Below are positions 45,401 through 55,800 of a stretch of DNA of 64,000 bases, in pieces. Below the pieces are notes generated by a model, which had not been told where the DNA came from, made no database searches, and worked only from the letters and a program-made list of their open reading frames with translations. Position numbers and translations under genes: made by a program. Numbering within the stretch: position 1 is the first letter of the stretch; the number at the start of each line of letters is the position of its first letter. This stretch comes from Haliotis asinina (lineage: Eukaryota; Mollusca; Gastropoda; Lepetellida; Haliotidae), in NCBI RefSeq assembly GCF_037392515.1, contig NC_090291.1:32802501-32866500 (forward strand). The letters run 5' to 3'.

Positions 45401-46726
45401 GGTCTCGCTCCACTATCTGTTCAGGTAAGATATACAATATTAAGAGTTGTCTCACAATCGTTAAACAAGCTATACCAAAATTGGAGAGTAACTGAACATA
45501 AGCCACTAGTTTGCCACTTACAACTGTAATAGGATCACACCACCATGAATTACTATATCCAGATATTAAATATGCCACTAAAGTTACTGCCATTCATAGC
45601 TTAATTCCTTTAATTTGTCTGAAGAAGAAAAACATTCACTTCCCAAACAGTGCTGGATTTTCACTCTTGGAACTTTGGCAAAATGAAAATCATACATAAT
45701 TCATGGTTTCAGTGATTGATGTTGTTTTCATTGTCATTTTGCCATTTTAGGGGAACAGCTACCTGCTTATTCTAGCAATACATATTTTCAAGTTACCAGT
45801 GTAGACTGTGACATGGTATCAATAATTATATAGAACAATGTATGTGATCACAGATGGTTCTTGGCAATAGTTGTATTAGCTGGTTTAAACTATCCCCGGT
45901 AGACCTCTTAGGCTCACTACTGTACGGAAATGTGTGTGTTTAGTTTTACGCCTCAGGCAGCAATATTCCTGCAACACTGTCTGTAAATAATAGAGTCTGG
46001 ACAAGACAATCCAGTGAACAACAGCATGAGATACGATGACATGTGTCAACCAATTTAGGGAGAGTGACAACCCGTTAGTCGCCTCTCATAACAAGCATTG
46101 GTTACTGAAGACAAATTTTAACTCGGATTCTCAAGAGTTGTATGTTGATGAAAATGTAGGAGAGACCCTACCTTAAACAGGTTGGGGAAACCTACCGATC
46201 TGTCTATTATATGCCGAAAAGGATATTATAGGCTGTTCTACCTATTTTGCTATAGGCCAATCTATCATTGGATTGGTTTCTAATTATTTCACAAACTATC
46301 AACTTCCTCACAAGATGGTTTCATCATTTGATCAGAGATGAAAAGCCTTCCTCCGCTTGAAAAAACAATGTTTTGGGACAAAATTGAAATTTATGTAATG
46401 TTCAGGAAAAGATGTTTCATCAAGATCAATTTTTAAAATAGATTTTCCTTCTGACAACTAAAACTGAATATCTATCAGTGTTTACAGTAGGTGTTGTATG
46501 AGTGCGTGCAGAAATGAAATTATAAATGTATGGCACAAATCGTGTGTACGTTAAATGTTCATTACAATCAAGAATCATTTCAAAATTCCTGCATGGCACG
46601 GTGGATCAATTCAGCGTTATTGTGTCATGTACAACATTTCCGTAACAAGAACTAATGCAACATAAGGGGTATGTATTCAGTATTTGTGTTCTGAAACATG
46701 TAAACAACACGCACGTGTTCGTCCAT
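38089..46726 (-). CDS. NGDN: Neuroguidin (NGDN), complete
   Basis: Nucleolar Sas10/Utp3/C1D-family protein (yeast Lcp5 relative) of the small-subunit processome, also described as an eIF4E-binding translational regulator in vertebrates. Thirteen coding exons join in phase: 46715-46726, 45288-45416, 44632-44769, 43978-44062, 43776-43828, 43203-43299, 42088-42212, 41539-41594, 40920-40968, 40280-40381, 39320-39346, 39092-39113 and 38089-38117 (TGA), giving 307 aa (human 315). The Sas10 domain is at the N-terminus (LPAAIGLLKDIKEK, VSFLEVKYQMLLSYL, VEIRTVLEKMRPIDQKLKYQ, DKLIKTATTG). An acidic DEEESESDSADEEK segment, YVAPKLAPVHY, AMKRALSSNMLRDLQDQY, DFDDISALEGG and a Lys-rich tail (GKKGKKKGFKKRKQHH) follow as in NGDN. 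The first coding exon carries only ATG plus three codons (MDEH). It shares a short divergent promoter region with EMC4. Confidence 0.96.
38262..38372 (+). mobile_element. SINE family B copy, shortened
   Basis: GCGGTGGGGTAGCCTAGTGG (A box-like), then CACAATGTGAGACACATTGT and GATATTGTTGGAATGTTGTTG; the B box part is deleted. It lies in the last NGDN intron. Confidence 0.75.
38525..38650 (+). mobile_element. SINE family B copy, diverged
   Basis: GTGGGTTATATCGGTCCACTC, GAAGGCCAGGATTCAATTCCC (B box-like) and AACTAAAATATGAAACGCCC. Confidence 0.6.
38652..38865 (+). mobile_element. SINE family A copy, 5' truncated
   Basis: CATAAAAGTGACTATGCTTG, GCTCACTGACTTGGTTGACA, TTGATTATTTACAGACCACTG and ATATTGCTGAGTGCGGTGTA, in an NGDN intron. 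Confidence 0.85.
39377..39436 (+). repeat. (GAT)n microsatellite
   Basis: About 18 uninterrupted GAT triplets in the NGDN intron next to exon 11. Confidence 0.97.
40437..40620 (-). mobile_element. SINE family A copy
   Basis: GTCTGTAAATAATCAAGTCTC, GACAATCCAGTTATCAATGG, ACCAAGTCAGCGAGCCTGAC and CAAGCATGGATTGCTGGAG, 56 bp upstream of NGDN exon 10. The SINE tail is missing. Confidence 0.82.
42395..42605 (+). mobile_element. SINE family A copy
   Basis: CAGTAACCCATGCTTGTTGTA, GCGAATTGGTTGACACATGT, TGTTGATCACTTGACTGTCTG and ATATAGCTGGAATATTGCTG, in an NGDN intron. Confidence 0.85.
43590..43710 (+). mobile_element. SINE family B copy, partial
   Basis: AATGCCAAAGACCTAGGTTG plus GATTCCCCACATGC (B box-like), then TACAGTGTATTAAGCCC and TTTCTGGTATTCCC. 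It lies in an NGDN intron. Confidence 0.7.
44107..44535 (+). repeat. Duplicated block with (GT)n, NGDN intron
   Basis: Two copies (about 44107-44266 and 44366-44535) of a block starting with GAACATCAA and GATTCTCTATAATACAGCAAC, then a (GT)n/(GTGC)n run, then TGTTTGTACAAGACATGATG. The microsatellites of the two copies have diverged in composition. Confidence 0.85.
44770..45115 (+). repeat. Tandem duplication, about 165 bp, NGDN intron
   Basis: Two adjacent diverged copies (44770-44936 and 44937-45115). Shared strings are CTGAAANCCAGATTG, TATTACAATTTTAAAA, GTTATATCAAGAGTGACATG and GGTCATGATTTGAAATCAAG (small differences between copies). Confidence 0.8.
45925..46135 (-). mobile_element. SINE family A copy, deleted
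   Basis: TAGTTTTACGCCTCAGGCAG, CAATATTCCTGCAACACTGTC and AACAAGCATTGGTTACTGAAG, in the first NGDN intron. Confidence 0.8.
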
Positions 46727-46961
46727 CTTGATTACAGCTCCCCCTGACGGTATAATGATGGGAGTACTTATTGCTGAATTAAATGTACGGTTAATTTAAA
46801 TGTATTATTGTGCGACTTTCACGAGAGGTTTCATATTTTTCATGTTGTAAACTTAAGTATAATATTACTGTGTCAGTTCTTATCCCGATAAAGACTGTGA
46901 CTTAATATATCACATTCAAAGATATTTCACATAATCAATTCTCAATTTCAGTCAGTACAAA
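46727..46961. promoter_or_regulatory. Divergent promoter region between NGDN and EMC4
   Basis: Only 235 bp separate the two start codons (NGDN minus, EMC4 plus), so the promoters and both 5' UTRs share this AT-rich interval, unless either gene has an upstream non-coding exon. I see no clear TATA box. Confidence 0.7.
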
Positions 46962-49900
46962 ATGGCTACTCGGAAAAGACACAAGTGGGCAATCGACTTT
47001 TTAGGGGGCGGAAAGTAAGTTGTTCTATCGATCGAAGGCACACATATGTTTGATTTGAAGTGAACTCTGAGTCAGATGACCGAAGTGGTAGTTCCTCATC
47101 TTCATTTCCTTTTCGGCATTAGGTGTTCAAATATCTTGACCAAATTGGCAAATTCACAATTCTTGATTCATTTATCACGTTTTATTCCACTTCTGGTATG
47201 CCTAATCATCCTTTTAGGCAACCGAAATCGTGGAGAAAATGGCTGGAACGCTGTACTCCATACACAAGATGCTCTTATTTTCTCCTGTATTTTGTGGACG
47301 AATAAATATACACCTATCTGAGACTGAGGGTCTTGGACTGGATCAACTGAACAGAATATTCTGGAATAAAATCACAGTTAATACAATCATGATGGTGCCC
47401 ATATTTCTTGTTAAGAGACAGAGGTGTCTTCCATTACCACAGTGGAAAGAGTTCCACTTGTACCCCACCCTTTACATATTAAATTTGCTCCTGCCCTTGT
47501 GTAATACTTCAACACTGAAAAAAATCGTTAATTGTTCTGTTCTAGTTTATTGAATGTATATTTAGAGTGAGGTATGCATGTCAGTTTGTAATTTTTATAT
47601 TTTTGATGTGGGTGGGGAGAATGGGCGGAACTCTCACCAGGTCCTTGAGACTCATAGTCATACTGTTTTTGGCGGTCCTGGGTCCCGTTTCACTAAACTC
47701 TCGCAAGTCTAAGATCTCATAACTTTTCTCGTAGCATTTGTACTCCCTATGTTGCAGTACAGGAAGTGCGAATGCTACGAGAAAAGTTACGAGATCTTAG
47801 GCTTATGAGAGTTTTGTGAAACGGGGCCCTGGACAACAAAATAGACTCAAGACACTTGAATATTATAATTTACACTGTTCTTGTATTGTGCATCATGATC
47901 ATCACATTGTTACATTTATCAAATTGCAAAGGGTAATACAATCCAGGTAGTAGAAGTCTAAGTAAACTTAGTCTCAGTGTATTTCATTACACTTCACCAC
48001 TGAGTCTAACAAAACCTAGTCGAAGGTCGCGTTAGGTAACCTTTGAGCAACCAATGACCAACCAATCAAACGCGAGACAGTCAAATAGATTCAACCAATC
48101 AGACAACAACTACTATTTAGGGATCGGAGGGACTTTCAAAATATTCAGGTCAATGACACAGAACTCTCCACAAACAAAAATCTGCATATAACACAATTAT
48201 TTGACCTGCAGTATATACGCTTTGAGGTTTCTGTTGACATTGCTACCATTAGCCAATATTTCCGCAAGATGACATCCTTGAATTTTGTCAAAAACATCAT
48301 TTTCAGCGACTGTTTACTCACAGTTGTCATGGTTGTACGTACGCCGTGAATCTATTCCAACCGGCACTTATGATGCTATTGGATGGGAACAGATTCTATG
48401 ACAAGTTGTGTACTATTATACTCTCAGAAGTTTATTGGTCTCAAACAGGGTGCTAAATGGCTGTAGATTTGTATCATGTTGTATAGTAGATGCTATGAGA
48501 ACAAACGACAGTTGTGTAGTTATCGTGGTAAAACCAGAGAAGAGCACTGTGCCAACTTCCTGTCCTATGAATGACATCATTTTCTGAACATGCCGACTAA
48601 TTTGATAAACATACATGTTTGGCCATACCTCATATGGAGGAGAAATTACACCATCGCTAGGTCCAAACAATGTTTTCTTTTTCATCTACATATGTTTCAG
48701 AGCTGTCCAAAAATATCCAGAATGAGTCATCAGCTATGATCAGTGTGATGTAAAATCATGGAAGTTACTTGTTTCTGAAGGTTCACCCTCCTCATCAGTT
48801 GTACATTTCTTGTGTCACGTTTATATGTATTAAGTGTTAAAAAAAGCAATATTTATGGACGTCAACTTCTATATTGTGAATAACAATATGTGGTCATGAC
48901 AATGTGTTATTCACAATAAAAAAGTTGACATCCATAAATCTTGCTTTTCTTACGCATTCCACTTCTAAATGCCCTTCATGGATTTATATCAAGTGTTGTG
49001 TAATATATGTCCGTTATATTTCAGGTCACGAAGTGATCGAGCACTTGTTCAGTTCACCGAACTACAACCTCCTGTTGGTTACGTGGACACTGTCAGTGTC
49101 AGCGAAAAGGCAAAGGATGCCGACCCAAAGCTCATTGTAAAGGTACTGTGACCCTTGAAGCATTCTTCAGTAGAAATGTCATATTCACATTTTCTTAACT
49201 GTTTGTAACTGTTAGTGTATTGACATAGATGTTAATAATAATCAAGACGATGATATATTTTGACCATTGTTCTTTAGTGGAACCTTTTATTCCAAATCTA
49301 ACTTTCTTTTCAGAGGTCTTGGGACATTGCCCTTGGTCCAATAAAACAGGTCCCAATGAACATGTTCATCATGTGGATGGCTGGTAATTCCATCTCCATC
49401 TTCCCAATCATGATGGTGGGAATGATGTTCTTCCGGCCGATACAGACTCTCTTTGGAATACAGAACAGTAAGTGCATTGTGGATGTTGAACTTGGTGTGG
49501 AAACATACACCTGTGATCAGTTGCATGGACTCTCTTCTCAGAGTGTGGAACTTGAATTGTACTAGTTTTGTCACCTTGCTGAAACATGAAAGAGAATGGG
49601 ATGTTTTGTTTTCCTACAATGCCATGTTGAACCTCTCTTACTTAGCCGTGAACTGAAATACAAATACAGTGGAAACTGTTAAAACTAGCATCTGTCCAAT
49701 CCGGCAAGTTGTCAGCACTGTACTAGTTTAGTCACCTTACTGAAACATGAAAGAGAATGGGATATTTTGTCTTCCTGCAATGCATTGTTGAACCTCTCTT
49801 ACTTAGCCGTGAACAGAAATACAAATGCAGTGGAAGCTGTTAAAACTGGCATCTGTCCAGTCCGGCAAGTTGTCAACATTGGCATGAAATCTCAGTCCCA

Positions 49901-51505
49901 TCTGTGGCTTGTACATTTATCATCAGCTCTACAATCTGGCACATTGTCTAAATCAAATTATTTCTTCAGTCCCACTGACTGCTGGTTTAGACAACTTCCA
50001 ATGTAGTTCACCTCGATCTCTGGCTCATGCCATGTATCAGTCAGTCATTGATGTAAGGATCTGCTTTCTTCCTTACACTACAGTACCAAGATTAAATGAA
50101 CCAATCATATGAACACAAACTGTTTGATAGTAAGATTGTTAGTTAGGTGACGCTGGGAAGTTCAAGTATACACACCATGTAATGATACCTGGATATTGTG
50201 ACGTCTCTATTTTCAAGACATATCCTGTCATAGCCATAACATCAAGATGTTATAAATAGACATAGCATGTCATCACCACACCATCACCATACCATCAAGA
50301 TGTATTGAGACCACAAGACATGCTAATAGCATGGCATTGCCACTGAGATGGGTAGAATACAGGTCCAGGGTAGAAGAGGCTTTCAGTAATCCATGCTTGC
50401 CGTAAAAGGAGACTAGCTTGTCATAAGAGGAGACTAACGGGTGGTTAGGCTCACTGACCTGGTTGACACATGTCATCGGCTCCCAAACAGATGCTCATGC
50501 TGTTGATCAATGGATTTTCTGGTCCAGACTCGATTATTTACAGACCACTGCCATATAGCTGGAATATTGCTGAGTGTGGCTTAAAATTAAACTCACTCAC
50601 TCCATTGAGATGTTCTATGTCATGGCACACTTAAAAAGACACAGAATGTCATGACCATGCCATTAAGACATATCATGTCATGACACTATGAATAAGACAT
50701 ATCAATGCTTGTCATACCGTCAAGACATATGATGCTATGACACCATGATTGAAACATAATAAACCATGAATATACCATCACAAACTATCTTATCAGCTTG
50801 AAGTCTCCTGGTTCTGATGTATTGTTTTCCTTACAGCCTTTAAAATGATTGAGGGGGACCAGGCAGCATTTCAGAAGTTTGTGTACCTGCTTGGCAACCT
50901 CCTGTGTCTAGCCATGGCAATATACAAGTGTCAAGTGATGGGGCTGCTGCCTTCACATGCATCAGACTGGCTTGCGTTCGTCCAGCCTCAGGAGGTACAT
51001 AGCAGATGTATTATGTGTTGTTTAATGAGACCCGTCAAGGTCTGGGGTAGAATAGGCCTTCAGCAACCCATGCTTGCCATTAGAGGCAACTATGCTTGTC
51101 GTGAGAGGCGGCTAATGGGATTAGGTGGTCAGATGTGCTGATTTGGTTGTCACATCAATGGTTCCCAATTGCATAGATCAATGCTCATGCTGTTGATCAC
51201 TGGGTTGTCTGGTCAAGACTCCATTATTTACAGACCACCGCCATATAGCTGGAATATTGTCGAGTGCAGGGTAAAACTAAACTCACTCACTCTTGTAAAC
51301 CAAAGGCATCTTTTTTTAATATCATTGGTGAGTGAATATGGCTTTACACAGCTTTTGGCAATATTCCAGCAATATCACAGTAGGGATACTATTGGACCGT
51401 TTGTGATTCTTGTTATAATGTGAAGTTCAAAGCAAAATGTCCAAAATATTTTTGTTTGCTTTTTTCCAGAGAATGGAATGGTCTGGTGGTGGAGTGATGA
51501 TGTGA
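46962..51505 (+). CDS. EMC4: ER membrane protein complex subunit 4 (EMC4), complete
   Basis: Subunit of the ER membrane protein complex, an insertase for tail-anchored and multipass proteins. Five coding exons join in phase: 46962-47014, 49025-49142, 49314-49467, 50837-50994 and 51470-51505 (TGA), giving 172 aa (human 183). Features are the basic N-terminus [48 protein letters not shown], hydrophobic membrane segments around [16 protein letters not shown] and [16 protein letters not shown], then [19 protein letters not shown] and the conserved tail [11 protein letters not shown], all as in animal EMC4. Intron 1 (about 2 kb) holds a MITE and two hairpins. Intron 3 holds a direct duplication. 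Confidence 0.97.
47678..47832. repeat. Foldback (hairpin) element in EMC4 intron 1
   Basis: About 155 bp with arms from GGGTCCCGTTTCACTAAACT to its inverse TTTTGTGAAACGGGGCCC. The inner arms TCATAACTTTTCTCGTAGCA and TGCTACGAGAAAAGTTACGA pair almost perfectly. The loop is about 25-30 bp. Confidence 0.92.
47955..48349. mobile_element. Long-TIR MITE, second copy, right end lost
   Basis: Matches 1163-1742 from AGTCTAAGTAAACTTAGTCTC through GGGATCGGAGGGACTTTCAA and ATTTCCGCAAGATGACATCC to ACGTACGCCGTGAAT, then stops without the right TIR. Its left arm keeps GGTCGCGTTAGGTAACCTTTG, a block found inverted only in the right arm of the first copy. The ancestral TIR was therefore longer than 100 bp. 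Confidence 0.85.
48842..48948. repeat. Hairpin element in EMC4 intron 1
   Basis: Arms AAAAGCAATATTTATGGACG plus TCAACTTCTATATTGTGAA and their inverse, ending CCATAAATCTTGCTTTT, with a loop of about 18 bp. The ORF 48904-49140 begins inside this hairpin. Confidence 0.9.
49558..49890 (+). repeat. Direct duplication, about 164 bp, EMC4 intron 3
   Basis: Two tandem copies (about 49558-49721 and 49722-49890) sharing TGAAACATGAAAGAGAATGG, TGAACCTCTCTTACTTAGCC and CCGGCAAGTTGTCA, with only scattered substitutions. The ORFs here are by-products. Confidence 0.92.
50352..50605 (+). mobile_element. SINE family A copy
   Basis: AGGTCCAGGGTAGAAGAGGC, TAAAAGGAGACTAGCTTGTC, TGACCTGGTTGACACATGTC and GAATATTGCTGAGTGTGGCT, upstream of EMC4 exon 4. 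Confidence 0.88.
51030..51290 (+). mobile_element. SINE family A copy, near full length
   Basis: CCCGTCAAGGTCTGGGGTAG, CTTGTCGTGAGAGGCGGCTA, TTATTTACAGACCACCGCC and AAACTAAACTCACTCACTC, 36 bp after EMC4 exon 4. A short B-type tail fragment follows at about 51340-51400. Confidence 0.88.
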
Positions 51506-51682
51506 AAATCCTGAAGAATCTATGTATTATCTATGTACCCGTCTTGTCAATAAATGTAACATGTGTTGTCAAAAAGGTGTTTTACTTCTACTCTACTCAT
51601 GTGGCGAAGGGACACAACTACAGAGATGTTAACTCTTATGCTTTGGGTGTAATCATTAGGATTTTCTACTCTTTTTCAAATC

Positions 51683-51688
51683 AATAAA
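51683..51688 (+). promoter_or_regulatory. EMC4: poly(A) signal, EMC4
   Basis: AATAAA 178 bp after the stop codon; a second AATAAA-like site precedes it near 51548. Confidence 0.6.
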
Positions 51689-52098
51689 GTGGATACAATT
51701 TCACAGGTAAGTGTTTCGTGACACACTGGGTGCAGAGGTTCAGAAATGGACTTGCACTGATAGGAATAGCATATTCTTAGCATTGCGCTCATTCCAATTG
51801 ACTTGTAAGGAAGTACAGTGTTTTGTGTCACATGACCATCAATTTTCCATGAGCTTCATAATAAATGGTCATGTATTTCTGTCTAGAATAGTCTAGTGAA
51901 AACAAGGACCATGTCAAAGTGATGACAGACAAGTATTAAACTTTTTTGGTCTAATTTACACGTTTTGACCTCCGGTATTATTACACTTGGGCCCCAAAAA
52001 GGATTGGCATCTCAGCAACTATCCATGGTCAGAGTCCAGAAATGACAATATAAAACAGTGAATACCTAAAGACGTTTATTATATAAAGGCACATAGAC

Positions 52099-52104
52099 TT
52101 TATT
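52099..52104 (-). promoter_or_regulatory. RPGRIP1L: Candidate poly(A) signal, RPGRIP1L
   Basis: AATAAA on the minus strand, about 720 bp after the stop codon at 52825-52827. Confidence 0.5.
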
Positions 52105-52824
52105 TGTACAAAACTAAGGGCACTATTTGTTACAATCCAGCTTCAATAGTTGGGAGTTATTATCTACACTTTTTTTATACAAACTTAACAACAATCACTA
52201 CTGAACATAAGAATGAAGAAATTAAGACATGTTAAAATGCAGTTGTGATAAAATGATTCTAAAAATGTATCTATTAGAACTAAACATTACAAAGGACGGT
52301 ATCAATTTTCATACAGCTGTAACTATGTATCACAGACAATAATAAATAGATTCTTTACACAACATATAGGTACATATCACAGACAACAAGATAAGACACT
52401 TACGTACAATATATTCTGAGAAAGGCACACGCTATGTTACTGTCACTAAAACAACAGTTGCCTGGCCTGATATGGCAAATGTACATGCATTAATTATGCA
52501 GGAAACGCTTCTTGACAAACATGTTTCATTTGAAAATAATGCAGTATCTGACAGCACTCGTATTACACCAGTGATATTTAAACAGATTATGGTATGTCCA
52601 GGCAATGTTAATTTAACACTGAACTATATTCTGTTAATATTTCAGTGACACTCTGATGCATTCAGTCTCTTTTTTCGGTGACACACATTCTGTCCACGTG
52701 TCAAGGACATGAAATCATGTACAGTACATTTCTGAAGACATTATACACAGTCAGGACAAGGCATTCATTCATGATTCAGAGCAAAGTTTCAATATCATTC
52801 ATTCATGAGCTCAGCTGGTTGAGT

Positions 52825-55800
52825 TCAGTATGTGCCCTCCACCTGCATCTCCCGCTCCACAGCCTCCAGAGCTGCCAGACACTCCACAGTCAAGTTCATC
52901 TGGCCGATCACCTTTGTCTCGTCATTCACGTCCAGAACTGAAATGTCCAGTATGAAAATAAATACAGGGGCCAAGAGGCTAAAGAATACAGGTGACCCAG
53001 ATCTTAGAAATTCACCACTTTTGTGAAATTCAGTGAGCTAGGGTTGGTGCTGATGAATCTAGTATCCATGGAAACCCTGTCGATCTGCTTAGCAAACTGC
53101 AGTACCATAGATGACTCGGACACCCAGTAACAATATAGGAACACTGTCCCATTTACATAGCTGTGCTACACTTTACAAAATTTGGTACCTTGATGGACAT
53201 CAATTACCAATAACTATTAAATTTCTGTTATTGTTTCTTGCAGCAGCTTTGCACAATACATCAGGTTCATCATGTCAGTTTAGGGTCTTTTTGTTTTCCT
53301 TTGTTCTTCGACACCACACTGAGCAATTTTCCAACTCTCTGGTTTGTAAATAATCTAGTCAGTACAAGATGATCGAGTGATTAACATCATCAGGGCTTGA
53401 GTTAGTGCTTTGATACTTGCACTGGTGCAAACCAATACTGCAAAGTGCAGCCTAGTTATTAGTCAAACTTGCACCATGTGAAAGTCAATTTATGAGTGGG
53501 AAAACCTCTGAATAAAACATATAAATAATTCAATAGCATATTTCTTCCATTACATATCTCAATAAAATAATTGCAACTGGAATTTGGTCGGTGCAACTAG
53601 GTTTTCATCTCTGGTTGCACCTGGTGCAAGTAGGTGAATATCTTGTAATCTTGCCCTGATCATGAACATCAAATGCAATTGGGAAACAATGACATGCATC
53701 AACCAAGTAAGCAATTATGACCACCTGACCTCATTAGTCATGTTTTGCTGAAGATCAGTTCTAATCCAGATCTTCATGGGTATGACTTTGAAGGAAGGAA
53801 GACCCAAAGTTAAGCATATCTCAGTTATTTGCAATTCTGGGTAACCCTATTAAAATCAACATGGTGCTGACAAACCAATGATAATAATCAGGTTCAAATT
53901 TTAGATGTTAAGCCCCTTTAATGAGACACAGCAGAGACAAAATGCTCCCCCTGTGTTCCCTCTATAACTGTAATGCCCATGAGATCCTTAAAGACCACGT
54001 TGATATTTGAAGTTACATGACTGATTCTTGACAAACGCCACACTCGGCAATATTTCAGCTATATTCAACCAAGTCAGAGAGCCTGACCACCCAAAACTGT
54101 TAGACGGCCAATTCAAACTGGGAGCTTCATGGGTGCTGAAGCCAAACGACTCCTGATGAGATACTCACTATCCATATCTGTATCCTTGACATCCTTCTTA
54201 TTGAGTAGAATGTCCTTGACACTGACATAGACCACACCCACATCCTCACAGTCAGCATCCTGGTCATCCTCTGGTGGTTCACTGACCAAGGTGAACCTGA
54301 TCCTGAAAAAACATTTCAAATTAAACTGAGTGAAAGTGTTTCACGACGCAATTTTTTTCGCATTATCATGGCACCTAAGCCTGATGTTGGAGGAAAGTCC
54401 ACAGATATGCTTGTCTCAGACATTTACCATTTTGATGACATTAACCAGTAAGGATGTGGTGCTGACCAGCTGAAACAATAGTCATCAGAAGATGATAAAA
54501 CATCCCAGCTCCCACGTATTGGAAAGAACAAACCATCTGACAGTTACTGTAAGTACAGCTTGATCATTTTTTATACTGCGTTCATATTGTCTCCATGACA
54601 TCATGAAAAATATAAATGCAAAATATGCCCAAATAGCAAAAGGTATCACTTTCTGGTATGTCTTGTATATATACCAAGTTATTGTTTCTTGAAAGATATT
54701 GCATGGTTTCAAGTTATGCTCCAGAAACAAAACACATTCCTCCCTTTGAGATGAACTGTTTCCATGCAAACTGGGAAAAAACCAACACATGCCTTTCAAA
54801 GAAAAAGTACAGAGAGAGACACTGACCTTCCTCCGTCTGGATCATCCGGCAATAACATACTGGCCAGGTACTGCCTCCTCTCGTAGTTCTTCTCCATGTC
54901 CACCTGTATAGCTGTGAACAGAGTGTATTATTTCAGTTATATTACCATAGAAACACCGCTACCTGAAATCCTTTCCAAGTTCCTTTTCCATTTCTTTGTT
55001 GATTAATGCAACATTCTTTCCATGTAAAGGTAGCCTGGAAATGATGAAGTTCAGACCAAAGTTTACCAATGCCACCAACCATCAGGGTTTTGTGACATAA
55101 AATTCACCAAATCATCAATTGTTTTTCAACTGATACTCTTCTGAGTAAATATGGCTTAGCAGTGCTGGTAATTACAGGGCTTGATGGGTGACCAGTCTCT
55201 GGGAGAGTGTCTTAATAAAAATTGAATATTTGTTATAAAATATGAAGTGCTTTTGCATTTATCTTTGGGAGGAGGGTCTTGAAAACTTTGTCCATGGACA
55301 CTGAGAAGGTCATGCTTAAAGAGGACAGGATTTAGGGGATGGCTACTGGTTCTTGACCTGTGACCCACCAGCGTACACCATCCCCATCCCTAACCCCCCA
55401 CAAAATCAATGACCAGTCCACATGGAATGCATCCCACAAAAACCTGGAAGAACCAGCACTGACAGATGGGAGACCTCATCTTGTCAAACAAATGTGACTG
55501 TCCATGACTGTTCACTTTCAATTTCTATCTAATTAAAATTGTCAAAAGGCGTATGACAACATGAAAGTACTGACTTTTGGTGAAGTTGTAAGTGATCTGT
55601 TGGTAGGGCTTGGGTTTGGGCAGTGAGAAGGGTGTCTCGGTCTCCTGGGGGTCAAGGCCGAGGAACTTGTACTCCACGAACAGCTGCTTGATGTTGTCGC
55701 GGGACATGATAGCGCAGTCCTCCTCCAAGGTCAGGTTGGAGATGATGACAGTTACAGTGTTCCCCTGCAACACATCATGTTTGCAGATGTAGTAGTGCAC

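Larger units (their letters stand above)
51506..52824. other. Tail-to-tail 3' UTR region of EMC4 and RPGRIP1L
   Basis: Convergent ends with poly(A) signals at 51683 (+) and 52099-52104 (-). The two signals are about 410 bp apart, so the transcripts need not overlap. No further gene is seen. Confidence 0.6.
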
